Counted from the first letter of the stretch, positions 22,376-34,233 are shown. The stretch is 64,000 bases of DNA from Macrothele yani (GCA_039090855.1 CM076990.1:197909232-197973231), one strand, 5' to 3'. Notes: generated by a model from the letters alone, not told the origin. Program-made: numbers and translations.

Positions 22376-23180
22376 AAATACTTCACTGTTACTGAAAAAA
22401 TTGATAATATTAAGTGGCTTCTAGGCGTTGGAAGTGCATCTGTCGTTCTTACAGAAAAATAATCTGATTTTAAGTTTCACCATAAAGAAGATCCTTACAC
22501 CTGCATTTTTCGGCAAGAACTGAACTCGTATTGCAAGAAATTAGTAATATTTTACTTTTGCTGATGGCTCATACACGATTAATAACACAACGGCGCTCTT
22601 TTCTTCAAAAATCTCGAACAGTGGCTCTAATCATGTGTTTTGTGTGCCTATGAAATACTTCTCCCGAAAGGTTTATGCTAGTTTCTGTTTGTTGTGAATC
22701 ATCCTTATCGTCTACATCCTGCGTGTGAATGTCATAAATTTCGGAAACGGCGAAGATAAATATTTCTGCTTCTTTCCAGCAGAAACTTGGCTGTAACACA
22801 GGAAGTTCCCACACTAAAACAATGCACTCTATCGCAGATCAGAAGGGAAGTGGTTTCCTTGAGTTTGCTTAAGGATAAAGTTGTCAGAGTAATCTACAGT
22901 CCAACCCGATGAGACTTGCAAAATCTGTGAGAAAGAAAAGAAAGGCGCTTTTCTTTGCTCTTTACAGATCATACGACTTCAAAATTTTACTTCTGTATAT
23001 ATTAAGTTGTTCCAGATGAAAGGTCGGAATATTGATGGAAACTTCAAACACCCAAAACACGGTGCAAAATAAAATTACCTGTACCAGCGCCACACTTTAG
23101 CCAACGAGACGCAAGCTCCATTTCGTCATAAAAACATTTGGAGCTTCGGTATGCGACAAAAATATGGAAGGCACCTATGT
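22376..23180. other. Unassigned sequence
   Basis: No gene or repeat recognised. Confidence 0.5.
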
Positions 23181-24076
23181 AGAAAATAAATGGTGTGAAT
23201 TCACGGAAAATTTCTGAAAATCACGTGCAGCAAAGTAGCCGGTAGGTATCCTTGTTTTTCAGAAATTTCCGTTTTTAAAAGTGCCCGTTTATTTTAACTT
23301 CCGTATTTTCACAGATTTTCCGTGTACAAAAATCCCGCTTATTTCAGAAAAGTCCATTTCAGGTTTTTCCGTATTTAAACTGAAATTCCGCAAAATCGAC
23401 GAACCTGTACTTTTCAACACTTACCCCAGTAACCCTTTCGCGAAGACCAGGATCGAAACCCTGTTGTTAGAGCTGGCCACACGTGCCTTTAATAACTGAT
23501 CCACAAACGCTCGGCAATTGAAGTGACGTACATCGTAAAACGAAGTCCGCAACGATGTCAATGTCGGTGATTTAGTCGTTTTATTTTCTGTTGGAGCTTA
23601 TTATTTTTCTGAATAAGTTTGTAAAATTTTTTTTTTTTTTTGTGTAGGAGGACTTTTCACAAATTAAGCGTTTTTTACCGTGATTTTTCGAAGCAACAGA
23701 ATGCTTTGCAATTTGATTTTTTTAAACAGACCATGACTTTCAGTTATCTTTAAAAAAGGGGAAGGGTACTTTTTTATAGTATTATTTCACAAAAAACAAC
23801 AACAACAAAAAAAAACTAAATACAAAATAAACTCTTGATAGCTATAACAGCTTTTGTCTTAAGTTGTCCAAAGACTGATACACAGACATCGTATAATCAA
23901 TCATGTATACAATAAGTACCCGGTTTCTTACAGTAACACAATATACAGGGTGATCCATTTAAACCAGTACCCTGAAAAAACCTTACATTTTTGCAAGGGA
24001 TCGCTCAAGGAACTTCTTCTTTTTTTCAATAGAAGCAGCAACTCCTGGAGAATGAAAACCACCACCGTGAAGAAGA

Positions 24077-25349
24077 TTGCTAACCGTAATTGTAACTCAG
24101 CTCGTGATATTTTTGTTGTTGCGTTGTCATTCACTTGGGTGCATTCGGAAACATGCAGTACTCTGTTCCAGAGCGTGTTTTTTAGTGAAATCATATTGGG
24201 TAACCAATTCTGTCCTCAAAACGCAACGAGCATTTCGAAGAGAGTTTGGAGTTCGAAAAGTGCCAAGCAAGTCAACAATTCTGTCGATGTGTGACGTACC
24301 TGCCAGCAGGACGCACATGACATAAAGGCAGATAGGAATCAGAACAAATGTCTGCGTAGCTCAGTTGGTAGAGCGACTTGTTCCGGAATAAGCGTACTCG
24401 GGTTCGAATCCCGGCGTAGACCAAAAATGACGGAGAAATTTACTTCGTTATAGATGGCAAAAAAACTGGAGCAAACCGGTTCTCTTCTCAGCGGTAGCGG
24501 TAGACATCACCCTCCGATGCCCCAAACGCGTGTGGACGATGTTCGGTAACGTTTGCTTCAATCTCCGACGAAATCGTTGCGCAGATTAACCCAACAGACA
24601 GGATATTCATACGGAACTTGCCAAAGGGCAGCAAAAAAAAAGCGAATATTCGACCATTTAAAGTGCGCGTAGTCCATCAGCTGCAGGAACCGGACAAGGG
24701 AAAGTGAGTAAGTTACTGCAAATGGTTTCAAAATTTTCTTAATTTGCGATCTGATATTCTCTCCATCACATGGTTTACGGATGAAGCCTGGTTTCATCTC
24801 TCAGGCTACGTCAATTCGCAAAACAGCTGATACTGGGCTACAGAAAACCCACACGTTATGTGTGAAACACCGATGCATTCACAAAAGGTTGGTGTATGGT
24901 GTGCGGTTTCGTCTACGAAAATTATTGGCCCCATTTTTTTCTGAGACTGTCAACACTCACGTTTATTGCCGCATATTCAATGAATTTGTGAAACAACTTG
25001 ATGACATTGAATTGACAGAGGGCTACTTTCAGCAGGATGGCGCTACGTGTCACACATCGAAAGTCTCAATGGAACTCATAACCAGCTTCTTTGATGACAG
25101 ATTAATTTCAAAAAACATATGTCATCCTCGATCTCCGGACTTAACTTCCCCTGACTTTTTTTATGGGGCTACTTAAAGGATAGAGTTTACAAAACCCATC
25201 CAAAAACATTGGATGCATTGCGTGAAACAATCACGACTGAAATTGGCATTGTTACTTCTCGTACTCTACATGAGACATCACTGAATATGGTGTGGCGTGT
25301 TCAACTGTGTTTACAAGAAAATGGAGGACAATTCCAACATTTGCTTTGA
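24077..25349 (+). pseudogene. Transposase relic, DUF4817/DDE type
   Basis: The N-terminal part shows VTNSVLKTQRAFRREFGVRK and VPSKSTILSM, then MAKKLEQTGSLLSG after the inserted SINE. The catalytic part has WFTDEAWFHLSGYVNSQNS (first Asp), VGVWCAVSSTKIIGPIFF with a frame change, YFQQDGATCHTSK (second Asp), RLISKN and RSPDLTSPDFF (third acidic site region), ending GGQFQHLL. This family is common in arthropod genomes. Several frame breaks and a SINE make it non-functional. Confidence 0.85.
24291..24452 (+). mobile_element. tRNA-like SINE type 3
   Basis: A 5' leader (GTGACGTACCTGCCAGCAGG), a tRNA-like body at 24350-24422 with an A box (TAGCTCAGTTGG) and perfect B box (GGTTCGAATCC), and a 3' tail (GACGGAGAAATTTACTTCGT). 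Acceptor arms GTCTGCG/CGTAGAC, a D stem GAGC and a T stem pair well; the anticodon stem does not, so it is not a functional tRNA gene. A second copy is at 38717-38881. GATG may be a short target duplication. Confidence 0.85.
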
Positions 25350-25984
25350 TAAAATGATTCTCCAATACCACATGTATAATTCTCAACTTACTGTATGATT
25401 TTATTCTTATTTATAAAAAAGTTATAAATAAATCACATGGTACTGGTTTAAATGAATCACCCTGTGTAATAAGTAGCTGGTGCACCAAATAGGGAAAAGG
25501 AGAAGAAATATCCTGTACCACAAAAAAACAAAATCCATGCGATATGCTATCCACAATATCCGATCTTGCAACGGACTTCAAAATTCTACAGACGATTAAA
25601 ATTTAAAAGTTAATCAAACCTCAGGTGTTATCACCAATCGCTCCTATTACCGGTGATTTCTCGTCATACGGATACAGGAAAAGTAAGAACGGAGATTTTC
25701 CGTTAATATACGAAAAGAACTGCGGAAAGATTTGTGAAAATTCAGAATTTTCCGTTAACACATCTCTAAAACGGTAATTTACCGTCAATATAAGAAAGAA
25801 ACTGCGGAAAGGTTTCTGAAAATTCAGAATTTTCCCGTGGTACGAAAAATCCGTTAAATTCAGGTTTCTTTCCGTCATTTCACGGAAAAGGTTGTATCAG
25901 AAATAGGCTTCGTTAATTCACGAAAGAAATGACGAAAACTTGTCCGTGAATTTCAGAAACTTTTTACAGTGAGTTTCAACTGTT

Positions 25985-26276
25985 GTTTTATTTGTGCTTG
26001 CAGGAGTGATTGCCCGCAGAGAATACGTCAAGAGAACAAGGCAGTTGAGGTATAAGGTTCCAAGGTTCCATCCTCAAGTGGTGCAGCTTCTGAATTGCAT
26101 GGCGTGCAACATGGGGTCTGGCGTTATCATGGAGAAACATGGGCCCATGACGATTAACTAATACCGGCTGTTTGGTGAACAGTTTTCCATGCATAATATC
26201 AAGTTCTTGACAGTACCTGTCCGCCGTGATGGTTTCACACACTTGTAAGAAGCAGGAACGGATCACACCACCCTAC
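25985..26276 (-). pseudogene. mariner transposase, second part of a split copy
   Basis: Encodes GVIRSCFLQVCETITADRYC, QELDIMHGKLFTKQPVLVNR, MFLHDNARPHVA (second catalytic Asp) and PQLPCSLDVFSAGNH-like remnants. The first part of the same gene lies at 28831-29460; CACTG repeat copy 3 sits between them. The last ~45 residues are missing. Confidence 0.82.
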
Positions 26277-27025
26277 AAAAAATAAGTGGTGTGAATTCAC
26301 GGAAAATTTCTGGAAATAACGTGCTGCAAAGTTGCTGGTAGGAGTCCGTGTTTTTCAAATATTTCCGTCTTAAAAGTGCCCGGTTTTTTTAACTTCCGTA
26401 TTTTCACATATTTTCCGTAGTCAGAAATTCCGTTTATTTCAGAAAAGTCCTTTTCACGCTTTTCCGTGTGTAAACTAAAATTCCGCAAAATCGACGACCC
26501 AGCATTTTTCAGCCCTTACCCCAAGTAATCCTTCCGCGGCATCCAGGATCGAACCCCCGTCGTTTGGGTTGGTTCAACGGGTAACGCACGCCGTTAACTG
26601 CTGAGCCACAAATGCTCGGGAGCCAGCATCACGTACATCATAAAACGAATTGCACGACGATAACGCTAATAAATTAGTCATTTTCTTTTCTGTTGGAGCT
26701 TCTTATTTTTTGAATAGGTTTGTAATATTTTTTTTTTTTTCAGTAGGAGGATCTTTCACAAATTAAGCATTTTTCATCGTGATTTTTCGAAGTAACAAAA
26801 TGCTTTGCAACTAAATTTTTTTAAACTGACAATGACTTTCAGTTATCTTCAAAAAAGGTGAAATGTACTTTTTTGTAGTATTATTTCACACAAAAAAAAA
26901 TATTCCTAAATATAAAATTTATGATAGCTTTGTTCATAAGTTGTCAAAAGACTGATACATAGACGTCGTATAATCACCTGTACAATAAGTTATAAGTACC
27001 CATTTTCTTACAGTAACACAATACA

Positions 27026-28332
27026 CAGTGCGTCAAAGAATTTTTAAGACTGGCGCTAGATTTCAGCCTACGGTGGCGCCACCAGTGTAATCGTGAATGC
27101 GTTATAAACCGTGACCATCTGCTTGCTTTCTGCCAAAAGTACTGCGCAGTTGTTAAAGTAACTCAAACGAAACGGCCGTTCATTAGAGAAGTAAAATTTT
27201 TTTCATGTTGAATTATTGAGATGGAACAAAGGGCTGTTATTAAATTTAACGCAAAACTTGGTAAAAGTGCCTCGGAAACGTACCAAATGATGAAACAAGT
27301 TTACGGTGAGTTTTGTTTGAGTAGATCAAATGTTTTCCTGCGGCACAAACGTTTTTTGGAAGGAAGAGATACGCTAGAAGATGATAAGCATACCGGAAGA
27401 CCAAGTTCATCTAGGACACCTGAGATTATTGAAAAAAGTGCATGATTTCGTGACAAACAATCGATGTGCGTCACTAAGAATGATGGAAGAGTCTTTAAAC
27501 ATCAACAAAGAAACGATTCGAACCATTCTGCATGAAGATTTGGGCACAACAAAAGTCTGTGCTAAATTTGTTCCACACACGTTAACCAATGAACAAAAAG
27601 CAAGGAGAAGTGCACATTGCAGAGACATCATTTCAGCCGCTGAAAATGATCCAAATTTCTTAAAATTGATTGTTACAGGTGATGAAGCATGATGTTTTCA
27701 ATATGATCCTAAAACAAAGCTACAAAGTGAGGAATGGAAGTCAAAAAACTCAGCACAAGCCAAAAAAACAAGAAAAGTTCAATCGAAAATCAAAACAATG
27801 CTCATTACATTCTTCGATAGTAAGGGTATTATCCACAAAGAATTTTTTCCAAGTGGACAAACAATTACTGGTAAGTTTTATTTAAATATTTTGAGGCGTT
27901 TGATCGGCAGAATTTGTCGCATTCGTCCAGAATATCGGGATGAAAATAGTTGGTGTTTGTTGCACGATAATGCACCCAGTCACACCTCACTTCTTGTTCG
28001 TAGATTTTTGGCGAAAACTAACGTTTGTGTGTTGAATCATCCACCGTATTCGCCTGATTTAGCACCCTGTGACTTTTTTATCCCCCCACTTAAAATGACG
28101 TTAAAAGGGTGTTATTTTGATGATATTTCGACCATACAAACAGCTTCGACGCGTGCTTTGTAGACAGTTCCGCAAAGTGAACTGGAACAGGCATTCGAAT
28201 CATTATTAAATCGCTGTAACAAGTGTATTGAAGCCGGAGGGACTTATTTTGAATAACAAACCAAAACAGATTATAATTTCTTGTTTCTATTTCATTTTAT
28301 AGACCCATTCTTAAAAATTCTTTGCCACACTG
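27026..28332 (+). mobile_element. mariner element, 1.3 kb, in copy 3
   Basis: Left CAGTGCGTCAAAGAATTTTT; right, reverse complemented, CAGTGTGGCAAAGAATTTTT. The right flank is TA; the left has TACA where TATA is expected. It sits at the same site of the CACTG repeat as the elements in copies 2 and 4. Confidence 0.92.
27221..28256 (+). pseudogene. mariner transposase, lightly damaged
   Basis: MEQRAVIKFNAKLGKSASET starts the HTH domain; GRPSSSRTPEIIEK, SLRMMEESLNINKETIRTIL and FVPHTLTNEQKARR follow. TGDEA ends in a stop where the conserved Trp codon should be (TGG to TGA near 27690). LLHDNAPSHTS (second Asp) and YSPDLAPCDFF (third Asp) remain, and the C-terminus ends CIEAGGTYFE. Frameshifts near 27430 and 27800 and a stop near 28160 also break the gene. 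Length (~345 codons) is typical. Confidence 0.9.
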
Positions 28333-28830
28333 TATATATAACAAATAGCTAGTGCACAAAATAGAGAAGAGGGGAAGAAATATCCTGTGCCACAAAAAAA
28401 ACAAAATTCATACGATATGCTATCCACAATATCCGATCTCGCTATGGAACTTAAAAATTCGATAGACGACCATTGAAATTTAAAAATTAATCAGACCTCA
28501 AATTCCCGTTAATTTCTTGTCATACGAATACGGAAAAAGTAAGAACGGAACTTCTCCGTTAATGGACGAAAGGAAAGACGGAAAGGTTTCTGAAAATTTA
28601 GAATTTTCCGTTAACACAGATCTAAAACGGTAATTTACCGTCAACATAAAAAAAAAAAAAAAACTGCGGCAAAGTTTCTGAAAATTCAGAATTTTCCCGT
28701 GGTACTAAAAATCCTTTCAATTCAGGTTTCTTTCTGTCATTTCACGGAAAAGGTTGTATCAGAAATATGCTTCGTTAATTCACGAAAGAAATGATGGAAA
28801 GTGGCTCGTGAATTTCAAAAAACTTCTCCT

Positions 28831-29460
28831 GCGGACCACCAAATATTAACCATCGTCTTCTTGGGGTGGAGTATCGGCTTCGGGGTGTGATCGGGTTTTC
28901 ACCGCTATCAAACCCTTCCGCCGAAATTCGGCGATTGTCATTTAGCATCAATTTCTCATGATTCGCCAAAAGGAGCGTCAAAACGTCGTTCCTATTGTTG
29001 TGTATAAGCATAGAAGAGCAGATATCAAATCGTCGTGTTTCGGATTGTTCCGTCAACTCATGTGGTACCCATTGGTCCATCTTCCCCACTTTGACTATTG
29101 CTGCTAAATGTCCGAAAATATAGTTCCATACTATACTCCGACTTTCTCGCCAAGTTCTCTTACCATTTGACATAAATCGGATTCAGTCAAGGCCTCCAAC
29201 TCGGTATCACCCGTAGTTCCTTCTGGCATATACCGTGTGCCTCATTTTCGAGGATCATATCGCCAGACCGGAATTTAGCAAACCAATGTTGGGCTTTGCG
29301 TTCACTAACAATGCATTCCTGAAACGCTGTAGTGACGTCAGGAGATGAACGGTGTCTAAGTTTATATTCATATAAGAAAATAACACGAATTTGGCTGGGA
29401 TCCATTATCTTCTTCTTTGTAAGCCGATTCTGCTGCACTGAGGAGGTGGTGCCACGGATA
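28831..29460 (-). pseudogene. mariner transposase (SETMAR-like), first part of a split copy
   Basis: Encodes MDPSQIRVIFLYEYKLRHRS, QECIVSERKAQHWFAKFRSG, then VGKMDQWVPHELTEQSETRR, ICSSMLIHNNRND and DNRRISAEG before breaking off at NIWWSA-like sequence. It continues at 25985-26276. The first catalytic Asp motif (CDEKW-type) is decayed. Confidence 0.83.
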
Positions 29461-29984
29461 AAACGTTCAGTGCTTTATAGATAGCAGCTTTGATACTTTA
29501 AATTTACACGTTACAAGTCCCATGGTGGGATGTGTTAATACCTAAATTACTTCCCAACTATACGAATCGGCAAAATCCGACATTTCATCTGCGACAACCT
29601 AATATATAAAATCTCACAGTGAAATGAAACTTAGGATAGCCCCTCAAGAGTTCTTACTATACTTATAACTCTGGCCTAAGCGTTTTCATTAATTGCTTTA
29701 ATATTATGTTGTTACAAAAATGCATTGCTCTAACATCATGTTGTTTCAGAAATCCTCTCTTGGCTATCAATCGTAAAAGTTTCTCCTGCTTCGGTTAGAG
29801 CCCTAAGAAAATAAAACAACCACCGGTAATCGTGAAACGTCCTCGTCACTAACGCGGGCATTCAAGCATCCTGCCTAAACACCGATCTAAAACAAGAAGT
29901 CCTTCTAACCTGCCAAACAATGTTTTTTTTTACCTGCCGGAAGCCCCGGGAGATAGTTATTTAATTTGACCTGCAAACTTAAGT
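29461..29984. other. Unassigned sequence
   Basis: No feature recognised. Confidence 0.5.
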
Positions 29985-29989
29985 TAACT

Positions 29990-30166
29990 TTTTTTTTTTT
30001 TTTTTTTGAGGTTTAACGACCACCGTGAGCAACTCAATGGGCTATAAGCAGTCGCTCGTCCCTAATTTAGGGTCACTGGTTCCAGGGAAGGGAGAGAGCC
30101 AGTGCCGTAAGACAAACACAACATCCATGCCTCACCGGGATTCGAACCCAGACCCCTTACGGACGT
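29990..30166 (-). mobile_element. tRNA-derived SINE type 2, 5' truncated, reverse orientation
   Basis: Poly-T then the SINE body; it stops at the tRNA-like head (TTACGGACG) and is followed by a second TAACTTTTT, matching TAACTTTTT before the poly-T. A further ~24-base T run lies at 30170-30198. Confidence 0.88.
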
Positions 30167-30198
<32 letters not shown>

Positions 30199-30454
30199 GT
30201 AGGGCCTACTTTAAGGATAAAATCCATCCCGGTTTCTTACATTCATTGACACAAAACGATAAGCACATACCGGTAACATTAGTGCAGTACTTTATAAAAT
30301 AGGCTTTAGCGTATACTTCTGTTCTTATCGTGATACTTAACATTATTCACTTGTTTACTGTGGTCTCTAATCCGTTGACGACTGGCTCCAACTTGTCTAG
30401 AGACATTGCTTGCCTTACGGACGCAGCTGAAAATGACGCAAAGACGGTGTCGCA

Positions 30455-30765
30455 CGATTGGTCGAAAAACGATTGGTCGACATAACGATTGGTCGACACC
30501 CGATTGGTCGAAAGTAACGATAGGTCGGCAGCACGATTGGTCGACATAACGATCAGTCGATAGCAACGATTGGTCGACAGCACGATTGGTCGACATAACG
30601 ATCAGTCGACCGTAACGACTAGTCGACTGCAACGATTGGTCGACAGTAACGATTGGTTGGCAGCACGATTGGTCGAAATAACGATCAGTCGATCGTTACG
30701 ACTAGTCGACAGTAACGACTGGTCGACACAACAATTGGTCGAGATAACCATTGGGTCAGAGGATT
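30455..30765 (+). repeat. ACGATTGGTCGACAxxA minisatellite, forward array
   Basis: About 16 diverged units of ~18-19 bp with consensus ACGATTGGTCGACA plus a short variable tail (TA, GTA, GC). GTCGAC is a palindrome. The reverse-complement array lies at 31265-31530. Confidence 0.92.
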
Positions 30766-30954
30766 ATAGTTTACATTCGCAGCGGTACCTCTCAGAACGA
30801 ACTAACCTCTCAAAACGTAACATTCCTTTTTGGAAATAATATCTTTTAGAATGTAGTCCTCAGAACGTACAGCATTATAACATATTATTTTCAAATAGGC
30901 CCCGTGTCATCTTTTGTACTCTAAGTGTAATCTATATGGAGGGCCTTCTGAATT

Positions 30955-31222
30955 ATGTTATTTCCGAAAGGGCTCCGGGGCCCTTTAGGGTTAGGCACCT
31001 TGGGGAAACTGCCACACATAATTCGGAAACTCGGAAAATCGCTCCACCGAAAAATTGCCACATATTCAAAGCGTTTCTCGGACGAACGGCGATTTGTGCT
31101 CGTCCCCTTGATGAAAACCATGTAGCAATTTTCCGGTGGGGCAATTTTTCTGTGTGTGGCAATTTTCCGGGTTGCTGAAAGATGTGTGGCTATTTTCCGG
31201 TGGGGCAATTTACCGCCAAACT
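30955..31222. repeat. Inner inverted repeats between the two minisatellite arrays
   Basis: GGCAATTTTCCGGTGGGGCA-type motifs (three on the right side, 31130-31215) face reverse-complement versions on the left (30995-31060). The arms are imperfect. Confidence 0.7.
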
Positions 31223-31264
31223 ATTTGTACTTATTCAATTTTTTTTTTCCCAAGTTCCGTTGAC

Positions 31265-31530
31265 CATTTTATGTCGACCAATGTCGACTAATCGTTATAT
31301 CGACCAGTCGTTACTGTCGACCAATCGTTATGTCGATAAAACGTGCTGTCGAGCAATCGTTATGTCGATAAAACGTGCTGTCGACCAATCGTTACTGTCG
31401 ACTAATCATTACTGTCGACCAATCGTTATGTCGACTAATCATTTCTGTCGACCAATCGTTATGCCGACCAATCGTGTGTCGGCCAATCGTTATGTCGACC
31501 AACCGTTTGTCGACCAATCGTTACATACCC
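31265..31530 (-). repeat. GTCGACCAATCGT minisatellite, inverted array
   Basis: About 14 units of TGTCGACCAATCGTTA, the reverse complement of 30455-30765. Two identical 48-base sub-blocks containing GATAAAACGTGCTGTCGA occur near 31335 and 31365. Confidence 0.92.
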
Positions 31531-31539
31531 ATGCAAAGA

Positions 31540-32411
31540 ACCTTTACGATTGAATGTGAGTATCAAAGCCTATATTTACAGTGCTTAGGCCTGAAAAGAG
31601 TTGGAGAGTCCATTTAAATTGTCAGGCCAAAGAATGCATTACTTCCTGAGAGGATCAGATTGCATTTTGATTACGCATTTTGAATACCAAACGTCCACCC
31701 TATTTTGAGTTTGTATTTTAAGGCATATATTTGTGGAACCATATGTGTCTGCATTGCCTTGTGCTTGTAAGGCATATAGAGTGTACATCATTGTGCCATG
31801 TCGCGAAGTTGAACATAAAATATTTTATTAATCCGAAAACGGATTCTTTTTTTCTTTTATTTTCGCGCTAAACTTTTCACCAGGAGTGTACATTTGTTTG
31901 AGGTGGAGCGTAAAGTTTTATGCCTCAAGATAATGTTGCTGCTGAAGATAAAGTCGTTTTGTATGACAAATAATTGCTAGTGTTTTCGAAAAAGGTCCCA
32001 TAACAGTTCAGTGCTGAAGGGTCTTCAAGTTGATAGGCTACAACAAACCAATAAAAAGACAACAGCAGCTTGTGAAAGAAAATCAGATTTCGACAATAAA
32101 AGCGGAGACTATGGTTTTGATGCTATCGTTCTTCAATCCGTATCCAGTATTAAAAAATCGCAACATCTTAATCAAAAATATTTTGAGGCTCACTTCGGAA
32201 ATTATGAATTTTTATGCCCGATCAGAAAAAGGAAGTATGTAGTTTTACATCAAAAGTTTTAGCAGAGCAGACAACTTTACAGAACTATTTTATGGCTTCT
32301 CATGAATAGCATTTAATGTGAGTATAAAATTTCTGTTCTGAAAATATACTGCACTGTTAAGTATAATAATATTAGTAATAATAACTATGTATGTTCTGTA
32401 TATATTATATA
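31540..32411. other. Unassigned sequence
   Basis: Short open frames (about 70-80 codons near 32011-32262) have no recognised motif. Nothing else supported. Confidence 0.45.
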
Positions 32412-33520
32412 CACCAATGAGCCATTGCATAATAACCACCTACCTAATAATCTGTAGTATCCCCTTTGTCCCGCAAAACAGTGGCCACTCGGCCACCACT
32501 CAACAGCAGGTCCTCCAGTTCCAGTAATTTCTAAGTGGTGGAGATTTAGAACGAACCCGCTTTTCCAAGTCGAACCACATACTGTATGTTCGATTGGGTT
32601 GATGTCCGGTGAATTTGGAGGCCAGAGCATTTAAAAGAAAATCAACAGCATGTTCCTGGAACCACTCCTTGACGGCTTTGGTAGTATGGCATGGGGCATT
32701 ATCCTGTTGGTAATGGCCATCACCAGCAGGGAACACAGTTGCCATGAATGGATGAACTTGGTCTGCTACGATGTTGAGATATCTGACAATTGTAAGGGAT
32801 TGTGCTATGGGGATAATGGGACCTAAGTGCTCCAAGAAAACATCGCCCACAGCATAACACCACCGCCGTCGGCCTGTTTCCGCCCAACAGTCCCATGGCC
32901 ACCTTTGGTAATCGGCGTATCCGCGCTCCGCCGTCTGCGTGATGCACCAGGAATCTTGATTCGTCAGGCCAGGCTACTTTCTGCCAATCATCCACGGTCC
33001 AATCTCGATGGTCTTGAGCCCATTTCATGCGTTGTTGGCGATGACGTGCGGTGAGCATGGGGACCCGGCTGGGTTTTCGGATACGCAGGCCCATGCGCAG
33101 AAGGCTACGATGAACTGTGTGCTGTGACCTATTGCCCTGATCCCCACCGTTGTAGATGCGGGTTATTTGTCGCACTGGGGTCCTGCGGTCGGACCACAGC
33201 CATGTGGACGATGGTTCGTCGTTTGGCCATCTGTGTACCACTTTTGATACGTACTCACTACAGCGGCACTTGAACAACACACAAGCCGCGCCGTTTCCGA
33301 GATCGTAGTTCCGAGGAGCCGTGCCCTCCCAATTTGTCCTTTATCAAACTCCGAGAAATCGGCAAGTTTTCCCATTCTGACTCCGAACACTCTACTAACC
33401 GAAAGCCGGTCCTCGGTTGTATATTTACTGCTTTGTAAAATTCACCTGCGCCACCATTCGGTCTCAGGCGTGCTCACTTCTCTAGGCTGGGGGTGATCAT
33501 AATGTAATAGGTCATCGATG
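32412..33520 (-). mobile_element. Tc1-like transposon, about 1.1 kb
   Basis: TA-flanked. Left CACCAATGAGCCATTGCATA; right reverse complemented CATCGATGACCTATTACATT. Contains a minus-strand transposase relic. Confidence 0.9.
32450..33375 (-). pseudogene. Tc1-like transposase with frameshifts
   Basis: MGKLADFSEFDKGQIGRARL starts at 33375. HTH motifs follow (TISETARLVCCSSAAVVSTY), then a frameshift near 33170. The middle carries TPVRQITRIYN, SLLRMGLRIRKPSRVPMLTA and AWPDESRFLVHHADGG (first Asp). A second shift near 32880 leads to GDGHYQQDNAPCHTTKAVKE (second Asp). A third shift removes the SPDxNPIEH frame (SPDINPIEHTV is readable in another frame). Inactive. Confidence 0.87.
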
Positions 33521-33924
33521 TATGTGCTCACTGCAACACTTGTATGATCCAGGAACTTGCTGACAAGAGTGAAGAAGTGAGATTAAAACTGAACTTAAAG
33601 AAAGCAAAATTCATGCACAATGCTTTTACGAGAACTGAAGGCCCAGAACTTGATGGGACAGATCTAGAAGGAACAAATGCCTATATTTACTTTGTATAGC
33701 AGATATCACATCGAAGAATAAATTATTAGACATATAAAACTTGACTAGAGATGTGTTGAATGAAACAGGGATATTTTCAAGTGCCATCATTTCCAATTAT
33801 GTCTTTAAAACGTGTTAGAAATAACCATCTGGCCATTTCTTATTTATGGATCAGAGACGACGTGGACCTTGAGTAAAAAAGACATAAAGAGGCTGTGGAC
33901 AACTTAAAGAAGCTTGGAGAGATG

Positions 33925-34161
33925 CAGTGGCGTACCCAGGGGGGTTTTAACCACCCAAATTTGAAACCTTTCGACATTTCAAAAATATATTGTCAGTAAA
34001 TGCTGTCATAACACAAATATATTTAGTAAATACACTCCTTCAAAATATATTGTCAGTAAATGCACACATAACACATTCAATTGTATAATAAAATAAACCT
34101 CGTAACCCCCCCCTCCCCTAAGTTTGTAAGCCCCCAAAAAACATTTTTGGGGACGCAACTG
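33925..34161. mobile_element. hAT-like MITE with 8-bp target duplication
   Basis: Ends CAGTGGCGTACCC and, reverse complemented, CAGTTGCGTCCCC. GAGAGATG (33917-33924) and GAGAGACG (34162-34169) are a 7/8 match direct repeat, the size produced by hAT transposases. Inside is AT-rich with a near-duplicate AAAATATATTGTCAGTAAAT at two places. Removing it restores the RTE reading order. Confidence 0.82.
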
Positions 34162-34233
34162 GAGAGACGCATTCTTAGTGTAACCGAGAAACAATTGAGA
34201 AGGATCTCACAGATTAGGAAAAAGGCAAGAGCT

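Larger units (their letters stand above)
23946..25466 (+). mobile_element. Tc1/mariner-superfamily element with DUF4817-type N-terminus, in copy 2
   Basis: Left end after TATA: CAGGGTGATCCATTTAAACC. Right end: GTTTAAATGAATCACCCTG, inverted. It is flanked by TA on both sides and interrupted by a type 3 SINE at 24291-24452. Confidence 0.88.
23185..25973 (+). mobile_element. CACTG-ended repeat, copy 2, with a nested mariner
   Basis: Left arm from GTGTGAATTCACGGAAAATT; right arm ends ATTTCAGAAACTTTTTACAG then TG (25973). Minus the 1.5-kb mariner it is ~1.27 kb. The right arm contains two diverged sub-repeats of the TTCCGTTAA...TGCGGAAAG...TTTTCCG type. A tRNA-like segment lies at 23430-23515 on the minus strand. 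Confidence 0.8.
26277..28830 (+). mobile_element. CACTG-ended repeat, copy 3, inside one mariner and hosting another
   Basis: Left end CCTACAAAAAATAAGTGGTG; right end GTGAATTTCAAAAAACTTCT. Without its nested mariner it is ~1.25 kb. The two flanks are consecutive parts of one mariner coding sequence (WWSA before, GVIR after). A tRNA-like segment at about 26535-26615 (minus strand) has a good A box (GTGGCTCAGCAGTTAACGG) and B box (GGTTCGATCCT). Confidence 0.82.

Noticed and set aside
24350..24422. Functional tRNA gene
   Set aside because: Acceptor, D and T arms and both promoter boxes look good, but the anticodon stem does not pair and the second copy at 38780 has an 8-base anticodon loop; both share long non-tRNA flanks, so this is a dispersed repeat.
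30306..31617. Ser/Thr/Arg-rich ORFs (STNRYVDQS repeats) on both strands
   Set aside because: Translations of the GTCGAC minisatellite; no coding evidence.
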